NCBI GenBank assembly: GCA_012064385.1
Contig: QRDG01000395.1
Span: 2,217,151-2,281,150 of the forward strand
Source: Puccinellia tenuiflora
Lineage: Eukaryota; Streptophyta; Magnoliopsida; Poales; Poaceae
Direction: 5' to 3'
DNA: 64,000 nucleotides
Under the pieces are notes generated by a model, which was not told the origin of the DNA, did no database searches, and was given only the letters and a program-made list of their open reading frames with translations. The translations under genes were made by a program, and so were the position numbers. Shown piece after piece: positions 34,253 through 46,145 of this stretch. How positions within the stretch are numbered: the stretch's first letter is position 1; every line of letters starts with the position of its first letter.

Positions 34253-37200
34253 CTAGTAGGGATAATATTCTCCGCCTTTAGGTATGACATGATCTAAGAA
34301 GAATGCCGCCAACTCCTCTTGAATTGCTCGCAGGCGTTCCTTTGGTAGGAGCCCGTCCCGCATCCGTTGGATCTAATTTAAAGAAAGGGGTCAATATTTA
34401 TATATGAATGAATCTCAACACAATTGATGATAATAAAATAATATTGTGAACGTACTCGAAGTTGTTCTAAGATTCTGCCCCTCTCACAGGTCGTCTCGCG
34501 AATGAACTCGCAGACGTAGAATCCACATAAATTATTCCCGGATCCCTGCCTCGGGCACTTTACGAGAATATAGTTCAATCAAAATAATAATCACTCGAAA
34601 TGATAATGTTATTCAAAGTAGAATCAAACAGATGCGCGGGTCTAGATAGTACTACTTACACTTAGTTCTTTAAATTCAAGCTTCTCTTTCCACTCACCCC
34701 GAGCCCAACTGGTGAACCGTTTCCAAGCCCTGGCAGGCAAAGAAAATGAATAAAGGACTTATTAATTACTAGATACTAGGAAATGAACGAAAGTTGTTGA
34801 TATAGTGCCATAATGGTTAAAATTACCTCTGCAGCATTTCAGCCATGTCTTCCCACTTCTCAGTCTCACTACGTAGCGGGTCCATGACTAGTACTACTCC
34901 TTGGTCAGGAATAATGATTAGCAGAATATAGTGGAACCTGCGCATGCATAACTCGTCAATTACACTTAACATCGAGTAAACGAATAGAATGTGTATAACA
35001 AAAGTAACACTCACCCGAAGTTGTAAGGAAATAGAATTTCCCTTTTGGTTTCCTGTCTCTTTAACGCCTGCACCAATGCGTCCTCCGTTTCATTGGGTTT
35101 ATATTTTAGATTATATCCATGAACGACATCTGGGTCAACGAACCCAATGTCATATATTCGTCCTCGTTTGCATTCAAGAATCTTCAATCTGCATTATAGA
35201 GTGAGGATAATTATACATGCAATGAACGAGCTGAGCTAGAGACTTAATTATAGAAGAAATACTTACAGATAATAGGCACTGATGATAGATTTGTCGATGG
35301 GGTCTTGATTGAATAACTGAAATAATTCTTCAAATTCAATATGGATCTCGTCTCTTCCACGCAAGAAATGCTCATCTTTAATTCCCAAAATGAGATAGTT
35401 TGTCCCTTTCTTTGCTTCTTCCATGTACCACTGATGCAATCTTCGTATTTTGGTAGGAAGATTCCGGACCTCCTCCGGTCTGACAAGAGGCTCCCCGTGC
35501 TTGTATTTGTATTTGCACGGCTCAGCCATGGGATACTCTTTCATAGAGCCTAAGTATTCAACCAAAGACACCCCAAGATTATCGGCCGCTGCTCTCATTA
35601 GTTTTGTATATTCCGAATCAACCGGGATATCGGAAAACACGTTGAGCGGGGGGCACAATTGGTTTTTCTGTTCTCCGAGCTGGGCAACTTTTCTCCCGCT
35701 TGCACGCGGCTGCTCCTTCTGAGATATACGTGACTTAATAATAGAGCGGTCGTAGTCTGGTAGCGTTTCCTCAGCCGTTGGTCACTTCAGGTTTTCCAAT
35801 GTTCTCCTCACTTTTACGGGATCTAATTTCGGCTCAGGCGGGGGCCGTTTCGGTGCTAACTGGCGTGCCATGTCTTCCTTTACTGATAGCTCAAGTTCCT
35901 CTTGAGTCTTCTCGTAAGATAACTTGGCAGGAGCAGCCTTCGCTTTCTTCTTTGAGGATTTACTCCGAGCTGTAGCACTAGCCGCCGGAGCGGTGCCAGT
36001 GGTGCTCTTCCGCTTTAGCACCCGTGGTTGAGGCGGCGGAGATGGCTGTTTCTGCTGAGGCGGCGGAGATGGCTCTTTCTGCAGAGGCGGCGGAGATGGT
36101 TGTTTCTGCTGACGCGGTGGAGATGGCTGGCGCGGCGAAGATGGCTGACGCGGTAGAGATGGCTGGCGCGGCGGAGACGGCTGACGCAGTGGAGATGCTG
36201 ACGCGGCGGAGATGGCTGGCGCGGCGGAGACGGCTGACGCGGCGGAGATGGCTGGCGCGGCGGAGATGGTTGACGCGGCGGAGATGGCGGAGGTGGTGGA
36301 GACGGTGGCCTTGGCTTCCAATTTGGAAGCACAATGTGTTTCTTCCGCCACAGAATAGTAGTTTTTCTGCCATCTCTCAATGAAGTCTCCCCTTCACCTG
36401 TAGGGTAGTCAAGTTCCAGGTCCTCAAATCCCTTTATAACTTCATCCACTACGACAACAGCATAGCCATCTGGAATCGGAGAGGAATGGTAAGTTCCATT
36501 AGGTGTAAGAGGTAAGACTACGCCGACCGCCATCTTCACGGTTAGGTTCATCAATGGAGCATGTAGCTCAAAATTTTCCCTCTCCGTGATATCATCCACG
36601 GGGTAGCGACGAGCCGAGATATCTGGCCGGACGAGCTCCGTGGAAGCCACACTGCTTTTCTGTTGAGATGGTGGGCCGCTTATTTCCAATGCAGGATCTT
36701 CGTGCCGCTGAGATTGGCCGGTAGCTTGGTGGCTGGTAAGTGCATCTAGTATCTCCTGCTGCCTCGTTAGTTTTTCTTCGATCTGCTTCAGCCGATATGC
36801 CTCCTCTTTCTTTTTCCTCCCCCGGCTTCTATAAGTGTCACTGCAGTCGGGAAACCCATACTTCCACGGAACGGAGCCTTCTGTGCCTCGTGTTCGTCCA
36901 CTGTGTTCTGGATTCCCGAGGGCGCGTGACAGCTCGTCCTTCTCTCTGTCTGGATGGAACTCCCCGGCTTCTACCTCCTCCATTATCTTTTTTAGTTCAA
37001 CGAGGGGGGTTGCAAGTTGTGATTTTGTAAAAATGCACTTCCCTGTTTCTGGGTGCAACCTACCTCCATGCCCGTAGAACCAAAGCTTTGCCCGTTCAGC
37101 CCAATTCAGCGTCTCGGGAATTATCCCTTTCTGAAGCAGGTCGTTCTCATCTTTCTCCAACTTAGGCTTGATAGCCCTGTAGCCACCTGACCCCATGCTA

Positions 37201-38034
37201 TGGTGATATTCTTTCTTTGCAGCATTTTTCTTATTTATTGCTGACCTTTTCTTAGCCTCCTCCGATTTCTTGTACTCGACAAATTCGTCCCACTGATCTT
37301 TGAGCTTCTCATACGCTCCGGTGAATTCCGGAGTCAATCCTTTCTGGACATATTCCCTGTTCAATCTTTTCTTCCAGTTGATAAATTGTTCGGACATCTT
37401 CTTAAGTGCCCACTCCTTGACCTTTTTCTCTATGGGATCCTTAATATTTTCATCCCCCTCTAATGGATGAGTGTCGTCCTCTTCATTTTGACGAGGTAGC
37501 GTGAAATTAGCCATGAGCGTTTTCCAAAGATTGTCTTTGGATCTATCATCGACATAACTAGCAGCCGAGCGTCGTCCACCCGTCTTTGGCTTATTGCAGT
37601 CTTGAATGGTGATCGGGATGGTGTCCCTAACAATAACTCCGCATTGACTTATAAATATCGTGGCATGCGACACGGGAAGAATCGGTCTGCCATCTTCAGC
37701 GATGACTTGGATCTTGTACCTTTCTTCACTCCCCAACCTTTTGGCTGGGCCTCGTTTGGTGTCGGAAGATTTGCTCGATCCGGAGGGCTAAAAGAAGAAA
37801 GAGCGTTAATATATGTATATACAAATCAAATAATGCATTTTATCAACATACGGTTACTTAATATAACTCGCCGGACCCTGTAGTAATTACGGTTCGAGAA
37901 CCGGAGCCATCATCTTCTATGTCCACCCCCTCACCGGAGTCGTTCAAAAAGCTCGAGGCGATATCGACGTCATCATCACCACGGATCATATCCTCCAATA
38001 TGTTTTCCTAATCTTCGTCTCTGTCGTGATCCAT
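34253..38034 (-). pseudogene. CACTA-borne Transposase_24-like / Ulp1 peptidase gene, copy 2, decayed
   Basis: Exons on the minus strand: about 38,034-37,867, 37,787-35,267, 35,188-35,015, 34,937-34,827, 34,729-34,660, 34,557-34,456 and 34,372-34,253. Exons 3 to 6 are 174, 111, 70 and 102 bp, exactly the sizes in copy 1. Lesions: TAG at 38,008-38,010 (ninth codon); exon 1 ends in gagttatat without the expected GT; a one-base deletion near 36,196 in the proline-repeat tract (exon 2 is 2,521 bp, one short of the needed phase); TGA at 35,782-35,784. The domain order matches copy 1, with an SPPRQP repeat instead of PPPHHSP. Catalytic His (RFHYILL), Asp (LVMDPL) and Cys (LCGFYVC) are still present. 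The protein sequences have clearly diverged, so the two copies are not a recent duplication. Confidence 0.85.
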
Positions 38035-38039
38035 AGTTT

Positions 38040-38700
38040 CTGCAAAGACAAATGGAAAAAACATGAGTAATAAAACTAACCTAGCTAACAAAATTAACCT
38101 AGGTAATTAAATTAACCTAGCTAATTAACCTAACTAGTAAATTGCTAACAAATCTAACCTAGCTAATTAACCTAACTAATCAACCAATTCATCTACTAAT
38201 CAACCAATTATAATTTCTATAATTGCTAAACTAAAATTGAAAAATGCTAACACAAAATACAGTAACACAATTGCTAAATGTTAACAATGCTAATAATGCT
38301 AAATTGCTAAATTAATTTTTGCAAGCTAACAATTGCTATAATAATAAAAATTGCTAAATTAATTTTAACAAGCTAACAATTGCTAAAATAATAACAATTG
38401 CTAAATTAATTTTACTAACAATGCTAACAATTGCTAAAATAATAACAATTGCTAAATTAATTTTACTAAAATAACTAAAATGGCAGAACTAAAATAACTA
38501 AGTTAATAACAATTGCTAAATTAATAACAATTTTGTTGTTTATCTAAAATTATTAACAATTGCTAAATTAATTTTACTAAAATAACTAAAATGGCAGAAC
38601 TAAAATAACTAAATTAATAACAATTGCTAAATTAATAATAATTTTGCTGTTTATCTAAAATTAATAACAATTGCTAAATTAATTATACTAAAATAACTAA
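38040..38700. other. AT-rich first intron of the Ulp1 gene copy 2
   Basis: No gene is seen. Degenerate tandem units of the type aacaattgctaaattaattt and actaaaataactaaaatggc repeat through 38,330-38,710. Confidence 0.6.
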
Positions 38701-39020
38701 AATGGCAGAACTAAAATTGCTAACCAGGGAGAGGAGGAGGAGGAGGAGGAGGAGGAGGACGGCGGCGGTGCGTGGAGGAGGAGGAGGACGGCGGTGCGTG
38801 GAGGAGGACGACGGCGGCGGCTCGGGTACGGCGGCGGCTCGGGTACGGATGCGGCGGCGGCACGGCGGTGGCTCGGCGGCGGCTCGGGTTGGGCACGGCG
38901 ACGGCCGGCGAGCGGGGTGTGCGTGGAGGAGGAGGAGGACGGCGGTGGAATCCGGCAGCCTGACGGCATGGTGGTGGTCGCGCGCTCCTGATCTGGTCCT
39001 TAGCGAAGAAAATGAGAGGG
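38701..39020 (-). other. GC-rich leader exon region of the Ulp1 gene copy 2
   Basis: A GC-rich block with (GGA)n and CGG-rich stretches (38,727-38,960), matching by place and by its outer edge (gctaaggaccag on the minus strand, about 38,992-39,003) the leader at 5,775-6,061. Arg- or Pro-rich ORFs here are compositional. Confidence 0.5.
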
Positions 39021-39042
39021 AGAAGGGGGAGGCAGAGGGGAT

Positions 39043-40473
39043 TGATGGCGTGTAGTTGAAGTCTCCCTCAACTTCGCTACCAAACTCTTGATACCCTGAA
39101 AGGAATATGGGTTAGGTTGAGCCTCCAAGTGCAGAGTATGTAGTAGTGGAAGATTTTCCCCATGAGGGTGACTCGAGGGTTTAATATCGAACTCTCGGGG
39201 AATCAGTAGATTTCCTGCAAACAAATAAATTGCTTTGTGCCCTCAACCTCACCAAGTGGTTGTCAAGCACAAGGTGTGAGAATGATATTAAGATAATAAT
39301 GAATGCAAAACAGCAAATAAATATGCAATGGTGGTAAATAATAATGCAAGGATGATGGATGGTATTTTTGGGGTTTTTCTATGTGAATGCAAGAAGTAAA
39401 CGTGTTTTTGTATTTTCTGATTTAAAAATGGCTGAATGTAAAAGATGCTTGAAAGTGGTTGGAAAAGTGTTTCTTATGATTAAAAATGGACCGGGGTTCA
39501 TGGTTTCACACATGCACTCTCTCTTTAATATAGTGTGGCAAACAAGTAGACATAGGATTAACATATGAGATTGCAAACAAGTTCATTGACATGTTACTAA
39601 TTATATGGGCATCACGTCCTAACATAGAGACCTTTTGATTATTAGTCCCACTTATACTCCACCAAGATGTGAACTAAATCATGTACCTTAGTAATTAAGA
39701 TAACATCAGAGTATAGCTTTAAGATCAATGACATGAAGTTAAAATAAACACATGATGGATCTAGTCTTAGGTAGAGGCATGTCACTCCTCCTACCCTTCA
39801 ACATGGTATTTTGGTTTATCCCTAGTGAGGCAACAAAGTAAGGTAAACACCCAATGGATCATGATATTCAAGTTGTCAGTTTATCACTTCACCACCCCCG
39901 TTACTCCAACTAATGCACATGTTCCCCCACACACGCTCTCATAAACATGCTTGATCATAACAAGGATATAAGAACGGGGTACATAATATGCCTCCTGATC
40001 TCTGTTTTCTGGTTTCTTTTGTGTGGCGGCTCTCCCGTCGAAAAACGTCGGGGGACCTTTTATATAGGCGTTTTTAGGTCACGAGGATGCTTCTGGGCGA
40101 AGGATCGATGCAAACGGGGCCACGAGGGCGAAATTGGGTGGGCCCACGCGGCCTGGTACTGTTGCCGCGTGGGACCCTCCCTTTTGGCCCTCGGGCCTCC
40201 GTTCGTTGACTTCTTTCGCTCCTAAATCTTCTCCTTCCAAAATAATGACCCCCGTAAATTTATAGCTCATTATGACGTCGTTAAGATCCTGAAACAAATA
40301 GAGAAAGAAAAAGGGGTTTTCTGCCTGCGCAGGATTAATTCCATAAAAAAGGGAAATCATTATAAATTACCAAAAATCATTAAATAACAGTAATATACCC
40401 CTTATATGATGCATATATGAATGGAATATAACTATTATAGTGCAAAGTTCATGTATGCATTTTAGATGCATCA
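39043..40473 (-). repeat. 3' LTR of Gypsy element 1 (1,431 bp)
   Basis: On the minus strand it starts tgatgcatct and ends cgccatca. It matches 45,032-46,026 over its first 950 bp (plus coordinates), to 39,993. The part 39,994-40,473 matches instead the LTR of element 2 (about 52,800-53,271). A TATA motif (tatataaaagg on the minus strand) is at 40,056-40,066. Confidence 0.8.
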
Positions 40474-43385
40474 ACATCCCCAAGCTTAACTCATGCTCGT
40501 CCTCGAGTATGAAAGTGATAAAACTAACATGAACTTTGCAATATAATAAAAACATGGATATAAAAGATGATTGCTACTGCTACATAAAGTCAAATGATTC
40601 ATTATTTTAAAGAAGTAGCAATATGCAAACAGTTTATAAAGTGATATCAAGTATTCAATGAAAAGATGATCAATGATAGTTCACAAAGTGCAACATAAAA
40701 GATAGTACTATGGACATTCTTACTTTTGCATACTTGTGGTCCATAGAGTGTAGAAAATCTGAATATAAAAGGTGGACACTTTGGAAATGATATATAAATA
40801 AGTAGAGGTAAAGCATGCATGAGTTTCATCTATCCTCCAAACTATTCTACTTAACTTATTGAATGCAATGGTAATACTTGGTGTCAAGCTCTCATTCCCC
40901 TATCATAGCATCTTGAATGATTAAAGTTGAATGTGAAAGCAAATATGAGTAGTGGACTTGATAAAGTAAAGGTTAGATGTCTCATGCCCCTTGAATACAA
41001 GTGCCTACACCATGATTACTCAACTTGGGAAACAAAGCAAGTTTAAGTTATCTATCATTGTAAGTAATAACGGTATCATCAAGAGTCTCAACTGGGGTAC
41101 CTCTTGTCCCATGATATGGATCAAGCCCATATCAAAACAACAAGACAAACAAACATATTGAACAATCTCAACACCCTCTTTATTTACCACTTGATATAGC
41201 TTTCTATTGTAGGGTGTATCACAGAGGGTTCAAAATAGCATGTAAGTAAATTTCCACCATGAATGATGCATGGCTTAGATTAGCGGCCCAGGTTCCTCTC
41301 TAACCATTTATACAAACTCATTTAAACTTAACTCTATTTCCACATTTATTTCGTCATGATAGGCATCCATAGACAAAAGTACATGATATCAACTAAACAA
41401 ATGATGAAACATGTTGAAAGCTTTGCATGTGACAGCACATATGGGCTAACTCCCAACCTTAAACATTTATCAAGCCACTATCTTCATAATATTAATCACA
41501 ATGGTTCATCTTTTTGAATGCAATAAAAGTAAAGTGTGCATCAAGTTCGCGAGAGCTTTTTAACCAACTTTTGCCATTACAATAAATAACATCATCATTT
41601 TCATTTAGAGGCATATATAACACAAATAACATGATAAACATACTTGGAATAGCATAAAGCTAATAGGTAGATATGGTGGACTCACTGGAAAAACTTGGGC
41701 TGAAGGTGTTGGAAACAAGTTTTTACTTGTTGAAATTTTTGGGCTAGCAAAAGTGTCGTGGGGTTGTCACGGCGAGTTCTTCCCTAGGGAAGATGAGTTC
41801 TGGGGCCATTGACGATCGAAGTACGTGAGAGATGTTAATCTCGCCAAGGGACACAGATTTACCCAGGTTCAGCCCCTCTCGAAGGAGGTAAAGACCTACG
41901 TCCTGCTTCTTCTTTATTGCTTGGTGTTGATCTCGATTACAAGGATCCGACTCCTCTAGATCAGGAGTCGGCGACTTCTCTCTGGTGTTCTAGGGTATCT
42001 CTCTATGATTAAGCTTATTGATCTAAGGTCCAGGACCCTCCTTATAAAGGTGGTCGGGTCCCTGGACTTACAACTTGTACCGAGTCATACTTAGACACGG
42101 AGTCCTACTCTAGGTCTTGTCCTTCCAAGTTAGAACTCCGGGTTGTACTAGGACTCCTCTCTGGCGGGTCCCTTCTCCACATGGGCCTTGGTCGGCTTGT
42201 CTCCAGCCTAGCCCATGTGACTTGACTCGTGACTCGGCTTTGGCCTTCTTGGTCTTGGCGGGTCTACTTTCCGGGTCCATGGGCCTACCTATAAAGTATC
42301 CCCCCATCAAAAAGGGAGAAAGATGACCATCTAGATGCATGCATGAGTGTCCATAAAACTAACTAATTCATGTTAAACAAAGTGAAGTAACATACATCAT
42401 CAAAACATGAATAAAAGATAGCTCATGATAAGCATTTGCAAATTATTACTCATAAAGAAGCTCATGAATCATGCAACTATATGTGTCATTAAAAATCAAC
42501 TTAGACATCCCTTTTCCCAATACAATAAAAGCATGCAAGATATTTCAACCAAAATTTCCAGTAGCATTCTCATATATAAAAGATAGTGTGGTGGTCTCAC
42601 AAAATAAAAATCAAAACAAAACAAACTAAAAGACGCTCCAAGTTTATGCGATAAAGTGCAATGATAGAAAAACAGGAGTTAAACGTGTGCAAACCGAGAG
42701 TGTTTTGGTTTAGTGGGGATGTTCACATCCCCAAGCTTATGGTTTTCATCATCCTTGGATAACTCATGGTGCATCTCCTCCAATCCCTGTGAAAAAACTT
42801 CAAAACACAATTTCTCCCATCTCTTTTCTGTGGGGTGATATTAGTAGAGATAAATAAACAAGTTTCTTGCTGCATATAATCCATGGATTAAAATTCATAT
42901 GAATGACCAGAGAATTTATAATGTTGTATGCCTACTCATAAACTCAATTGGATCAACTCAATAGTTCAAACTATGCATAAAACAATATGGGACAGAATCT
43001 GTCCAGAAAAACAGCAGCAGCAAAACGCATTTTTCTGTCCTACTTAAACTTGTCTAAAAAATCTGACATAATTCAGGCATACAGAGGATGAAAATTTGCA
43101 GTTACAGTAAAAATCTCAGCTCATATGTAGTTACAGAATAGGAATGAAAAATCAAACCGTGCACAGACTCTGTGCAGGAATAAAATCTCCGATTAGAAAT
43201 AGCAACTTTTTCAACCAAAATGGGTAAAACTTGGCACTTTATTAAAAATTCCAGAAACTAAACTAAAAAGACAATCTCTTGTTACAGCAAGAGGACACAA
43301 ATAAAATCCAAATAAAAACAACCGGGTTGCCTCCCGTAAAGCGCTTTCTTTATAGCCATATAGCTAGGCTTACTTACTTGTTGTT
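40474..43385 (-). other. Non-coding 3' region of element 1, shared with elements 2 and 3
   Basis: No gene is seen. This region (interrupted by the solo LTR) matches element 2 at 53,272-55,618 and element 3 at 47,290-48,784 (opposite strand) with high similarity. It begins on the minus strand with an 'aagcgctttacgggaggcaa' block and ends in the tract aagcttggggatgt before the LTR. It is probably a cis-acting module (packaging or priming). Confidence 0.7.
41754..42309 (+). mobile_element. Solo LTR (556 bp) inserted in element 1
   Basis: It starts tgtcgtggggttgtcacgg and ends ccccccatca, flanked by aaaag at 41,749-41,753 and 42,310-42,314. The empty site is visible in element 2 (gctagcaaaagggagaaag, 54,541-54,559). 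A TATA motif (tataaag, 42,043-42,049) gives plus orientation. Its first 25 bp include a 21-mer also found at 48,781-48,801, at the start of element 4. Confidence 0.95.
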
Positions 43386-43874
43386 TTACCGAAGATGAAG
43401 CTCATGAGGGAGCTTAAAAGTTGTGCCCTTCATCCTTAGGAAGTGTTCCATGCATTTCTTGTGTGGAAACTGAAACTTCACATTCCCTTCCTTTGAATCA
43501 ATGATAGCCCCTGTGGTACGAAGAAAAGGTCTTCCAAGAATAATAGGACTAGAGGTTTTATTCTCCATATCCATGATTAGAAAATCCACATGTACAAAAG
43601 TCATATGTAACTCTACCAAAACATCACTTACTTTACCTAGAGCATGTTTGATGGTATTATGAGCAAGTGCAAGTCCAATAGAGCATTTTTCAAGATTCTT
43701 TAATTCAAGTGATTCATATAATTCTTTAGATAAAACTGAGACACTAGATCCTAGATCAAGTATGGCATGGTGTGTCTCTTTTCCAATAGTTACTAGCACC
43801 TTGGGGATCCATACATCCCCAAGCTTAGGTGGTATCATAGCTTCTTGATTGTATCTAACAATTTTCTCTTTCAA
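43386..43874 (-). CDS. Retroviral-type aspartic protease domain of Gypsy element 1
   Basis: A frame of 162 codons with the protease core HAILDLGSSVSVLSKELYESL (D-L-G in place of D-T/S-G), and the ILGRPFLRTTGAIID motif that marks the second half of the domain. It ends with HFLRMKGTTFKLPHELHLR and a stop at 43,386-43,388. Normally reverse transcriptase would follow; here non-coding sequence starts at once. It is in the same frame as the first gag frame but separated from it by stops near 43,880-43,930. Enzyme activity is doubtful since the domain has no intact upstream gag. Confidence 0.75.
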   Translation of the reverse strand: MKEKIVRYNQEAMIPPKLGDVWIPKVLVTIGKETHHAILDLGSSVSVLSKELYESLELKNLEKCSIGLALAHNTIKHALGKVSDVLVELHMTFVHVDFLIMDMENKTSSPIILGRPFLRTTGAIIDSKEGNVKFQFPHKKCMEHFLRMKGTTFKLPHELHLR

Positions 43875-43929
43875 GACATGATTAGCAATATAGGAACCAA
43901 AACCAGATTGGTTAACATCAATAGAGGGA

Positions 43930-44702
43930 TCACTTGCAAACTTTTGTAAGATAGGATATTAATTCATGCAAGCTACTATTCTTTAAATCAAGCAAGGGAT
44001 CATTGACTTCACTAAGCATTTTAACTTCTTCAACTTTTACTCCCCTATTATAAAGATCAAATATTTCATAACGGTCATCAAAAACTTCTTCAGATACTTG
44101 AGCTTTATCTAAACTTTCTTTAATTTTTTCTTCCAAAAGCAAGCCATCAAGTAAATAATAAGTATTAGAAGCAGACATATTCATGAAAGAACCTTCATAT
44201 TCCTTATCCAAAAAGACTCTAGAGGTTTCAGATAATCCTCTATAAAAGATATGCATGAGCATCCAATCTCTAAGACCATGTGCCATTCCAAAACCTATGC
44301 TTCTAAATCTTTCCCATCTTCCTCTTGTTTAAACTTGATAACCATTTGTTTAATGTTGCAAATCATTTCAATGGGACAAAATCTTTCAATAAAAACAGCT
44401 TTCAAGTTAAACCAAATGCTAAAGTTACCAGATGGCCATCTCAGTATCCAATCTAATGCCTTCCCCCCTAAAGAGTAAGGAAAAAGCTTAAGTCTAACAT
44501 TAGGATGGTTCAGTTTTAGCATGTTGCATCTTTCATCAAATTTCTTAAGGTGAGCTAAAGGATCTTCCTTAGGTTTTCCATAGAAACGGTTTTCATAGAT
44601 TGATTTCATTACCTTAGGATCTACCTCAGTTTCTTCAATAGGGACATTCATATCTTGAGGAAAATTCTTAACACTAAAAGGCCAAAAGGTTCTCTTTTCC
44701 AT
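43930..44702 (-). pseudogene. Gag of Gypsy element 1, frameshifted
   Basis: The ATG at 44,700-44,702 lies about 300 bp inside the primer site. The first frame (to 44,295) carries a retrotransposon gag core: DPLAHLKKFDERCNMLKLN, LFPYSLGGKALDWI, FIERFCPIEM. The frame then shifts near 44,295 and continues to 43,930 (MAHGLRDWMLMHIFYRGL, acidic Leu-rich region), where it hits a stop. No CCHC zinc knuckle is visible, as in some Athila-like gags. It packages RNA in the virus-like particle. The protein cannot be made whole as it stands. Confidence 0.75.
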
Positions 44703-45002
44703 TATGCAAATTTTTATGTGTTTTTGATTTTTTTATGCAAAACTGAAAATAAAATGACACTAAAACAATGCAAACCGAATTAACTAATGCAAAACAAAAT
44801 GCAAAACTGAAAATAAAATATGCAAACTGAAATCTAAAAATGATATGCAAGACAAAAACAAAACAAAATAAAATGCTTGAAGGTAAAGATGGAAAAGATG
44901 ATGCTCACGTAGGTGCAACCTCCCCAAGCTTAGGTGTTAGCACAAGTTGGTGATGAAGTTGACATTGTTGTGATATCCTTGGACAAACCCTTCCAGCTAT
45001 GA

Positions 45003-45021
45003 TTCCCCAGCAACGGCGCCA
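45003..45021 (-). other. Primer-binding site of Gypsy element 1
   Basis: The minus strand reads tggcgccgttgctgggg, a common plant Gypsy primer site, 10 bp inside the 5' LTR. The same site (with ccgggg) is at 57,281-57,299 in element 2. Confidence 0.8.
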
Positions 45022-45031
45022 GAAAATCCTT

Positions 45032-46026
45032 TGATGGCGTGTAGTTGAAGTCTCCCTCAACTTCGCCACCCCAGTTCTCTTGATACCCTGAAAGGAATAT
45101 GGGTTAGGTTGAGCCTCCAAGTGCAGAGTATGTAGTAGTGGAAGTTTTTCCCCACGAGGGTGACTCGAGGGTTTAATATCAAACTCTCGGGGAATCAGTA
45201 GTGTGGGTTTTATCTTCTTGGCCTTCTCTAGATTTCCTGCAAACAAGTAAATTGCTTTGTGCCCTCAACCTCACCAAGTGGTTGTCAAGCACAAGGTGTG
45301 AGAATGATATTAAGATAATAATGAATGCAAAACAGCAAATAAAAATGCTATGGTGGTAAATAATAATGCAAGGATGGTGGAAACAATGATGGATGATATT
45401 TTTGGGGTTTTTATATGTGAATGCAAGAAGTAAAAGTGTTTTTGTATTTTCTGATTTAAAAATGGCTGAATGTAAAAGATGCTTGAAAGTGGTTGGAAAG
45501 GTGTTTCTTATGATTAAAAATGGACCGGGGTTCATGGTTTCACACATGCACTCTCTCTTTAATATAGTGTGGCAAACAAGTAGACATAGGATTAACATAT
45601 GAGATTGCAAACAAGTTCATTAACATGTTACTAATTATATGGGCATCACGTCCTAACATAGAGACCTTTTGATTATTAGTCTCACTTATACTCCACCAAG
45701 ATGTGAACTAAATCATGCACCTTAGTAATTAAGATAACATCAGAGTATAGCTTTAAGATCAATGACATGAAGTTAAAATAAACACATGATGGATCTAGTA
45801 TTAGGTAGAGGCATGTCACTCCTCCTACCCTTCAACATGGTATTTTGGTTTATCCCTAGTGAGGCAACAAAGTAAGGTAAACACCCAATGGATCATGATA
45901 TTCAAGTTGTCAGCTTATCACTTCACCACCCCCGTTACTCCAACTAATGCACACGTTCCCCCACACACGCTCTCATAAACATGCTTGATCATAACAAGGA
46001 TATAAGAACGGGGTACATAATATGCA
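45032..46026 (-). repeat. 5' LTR of Gypsy element 1, incomplete
   Basis: Matches 39,043-39,993. It loses similarity after 'gggtacataatatgc' (46,025). The next 120 bp (to about 46,145) may be more of the original LTR or unrelated. The end with the U3 start is missing. Confidence 0.75.
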
Positions 46027-46145
46027 TCTACTTTCATAACTGAAACAAACATTGCAATCTCAACATATATTAACTCATAGAAAGATCCACCATAAAGGTA
46101 ATACAACGGTGACCGTAATCATGTTCAGCAGCTCATACGGTGCTA

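Larger units (their letters stand above)
33681..39042 (-). mobile_element. CACTA element, copy 2, left part truncated
   Basis: The terminus cactagtggaaaaagggcc at 33,681 is the right end in minus-strand reading, followed by foldback repeats, the Ulp1 gene and the GC-rich leader. At 39,043 the LTR of a Gypsy element begins. The region matching the CACTA sequence left of about 5,775 in copy 1 is absent, so transposase and left end are missing here. Ctt (33,678-33,680) would be the 3-bp target duplication. Confidence 0.85.
39043..46026 (-). mobile_element. Gypsy-type element 1: gag-protease only, pol absent
   Basis: The minus-strand order is 5' LTR (45,032 upward, incomplete), primer-binding site (45,003-45,021), gag, protease, a long non-coding 3' region, polypurine tract (about 40,474-40,488) and 3' LTR (39,043-40,473). 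There is no reverse transcriptase, RNase H or integrase. A foreign solo LTR sits at 41,754-42,309. The LTRs differ by many substitutions and a 30-bp indel near 45,200, so the element is old. Its family name is not assigned. Confidence 0.8.

Noticed and set aside
38697..39055. Arg/Gly- and Pro/Ser-rich ORFs in the second leader
   Set aside because: Low-complexity GGA and CGG repeats; same position as the leader of copy 1.
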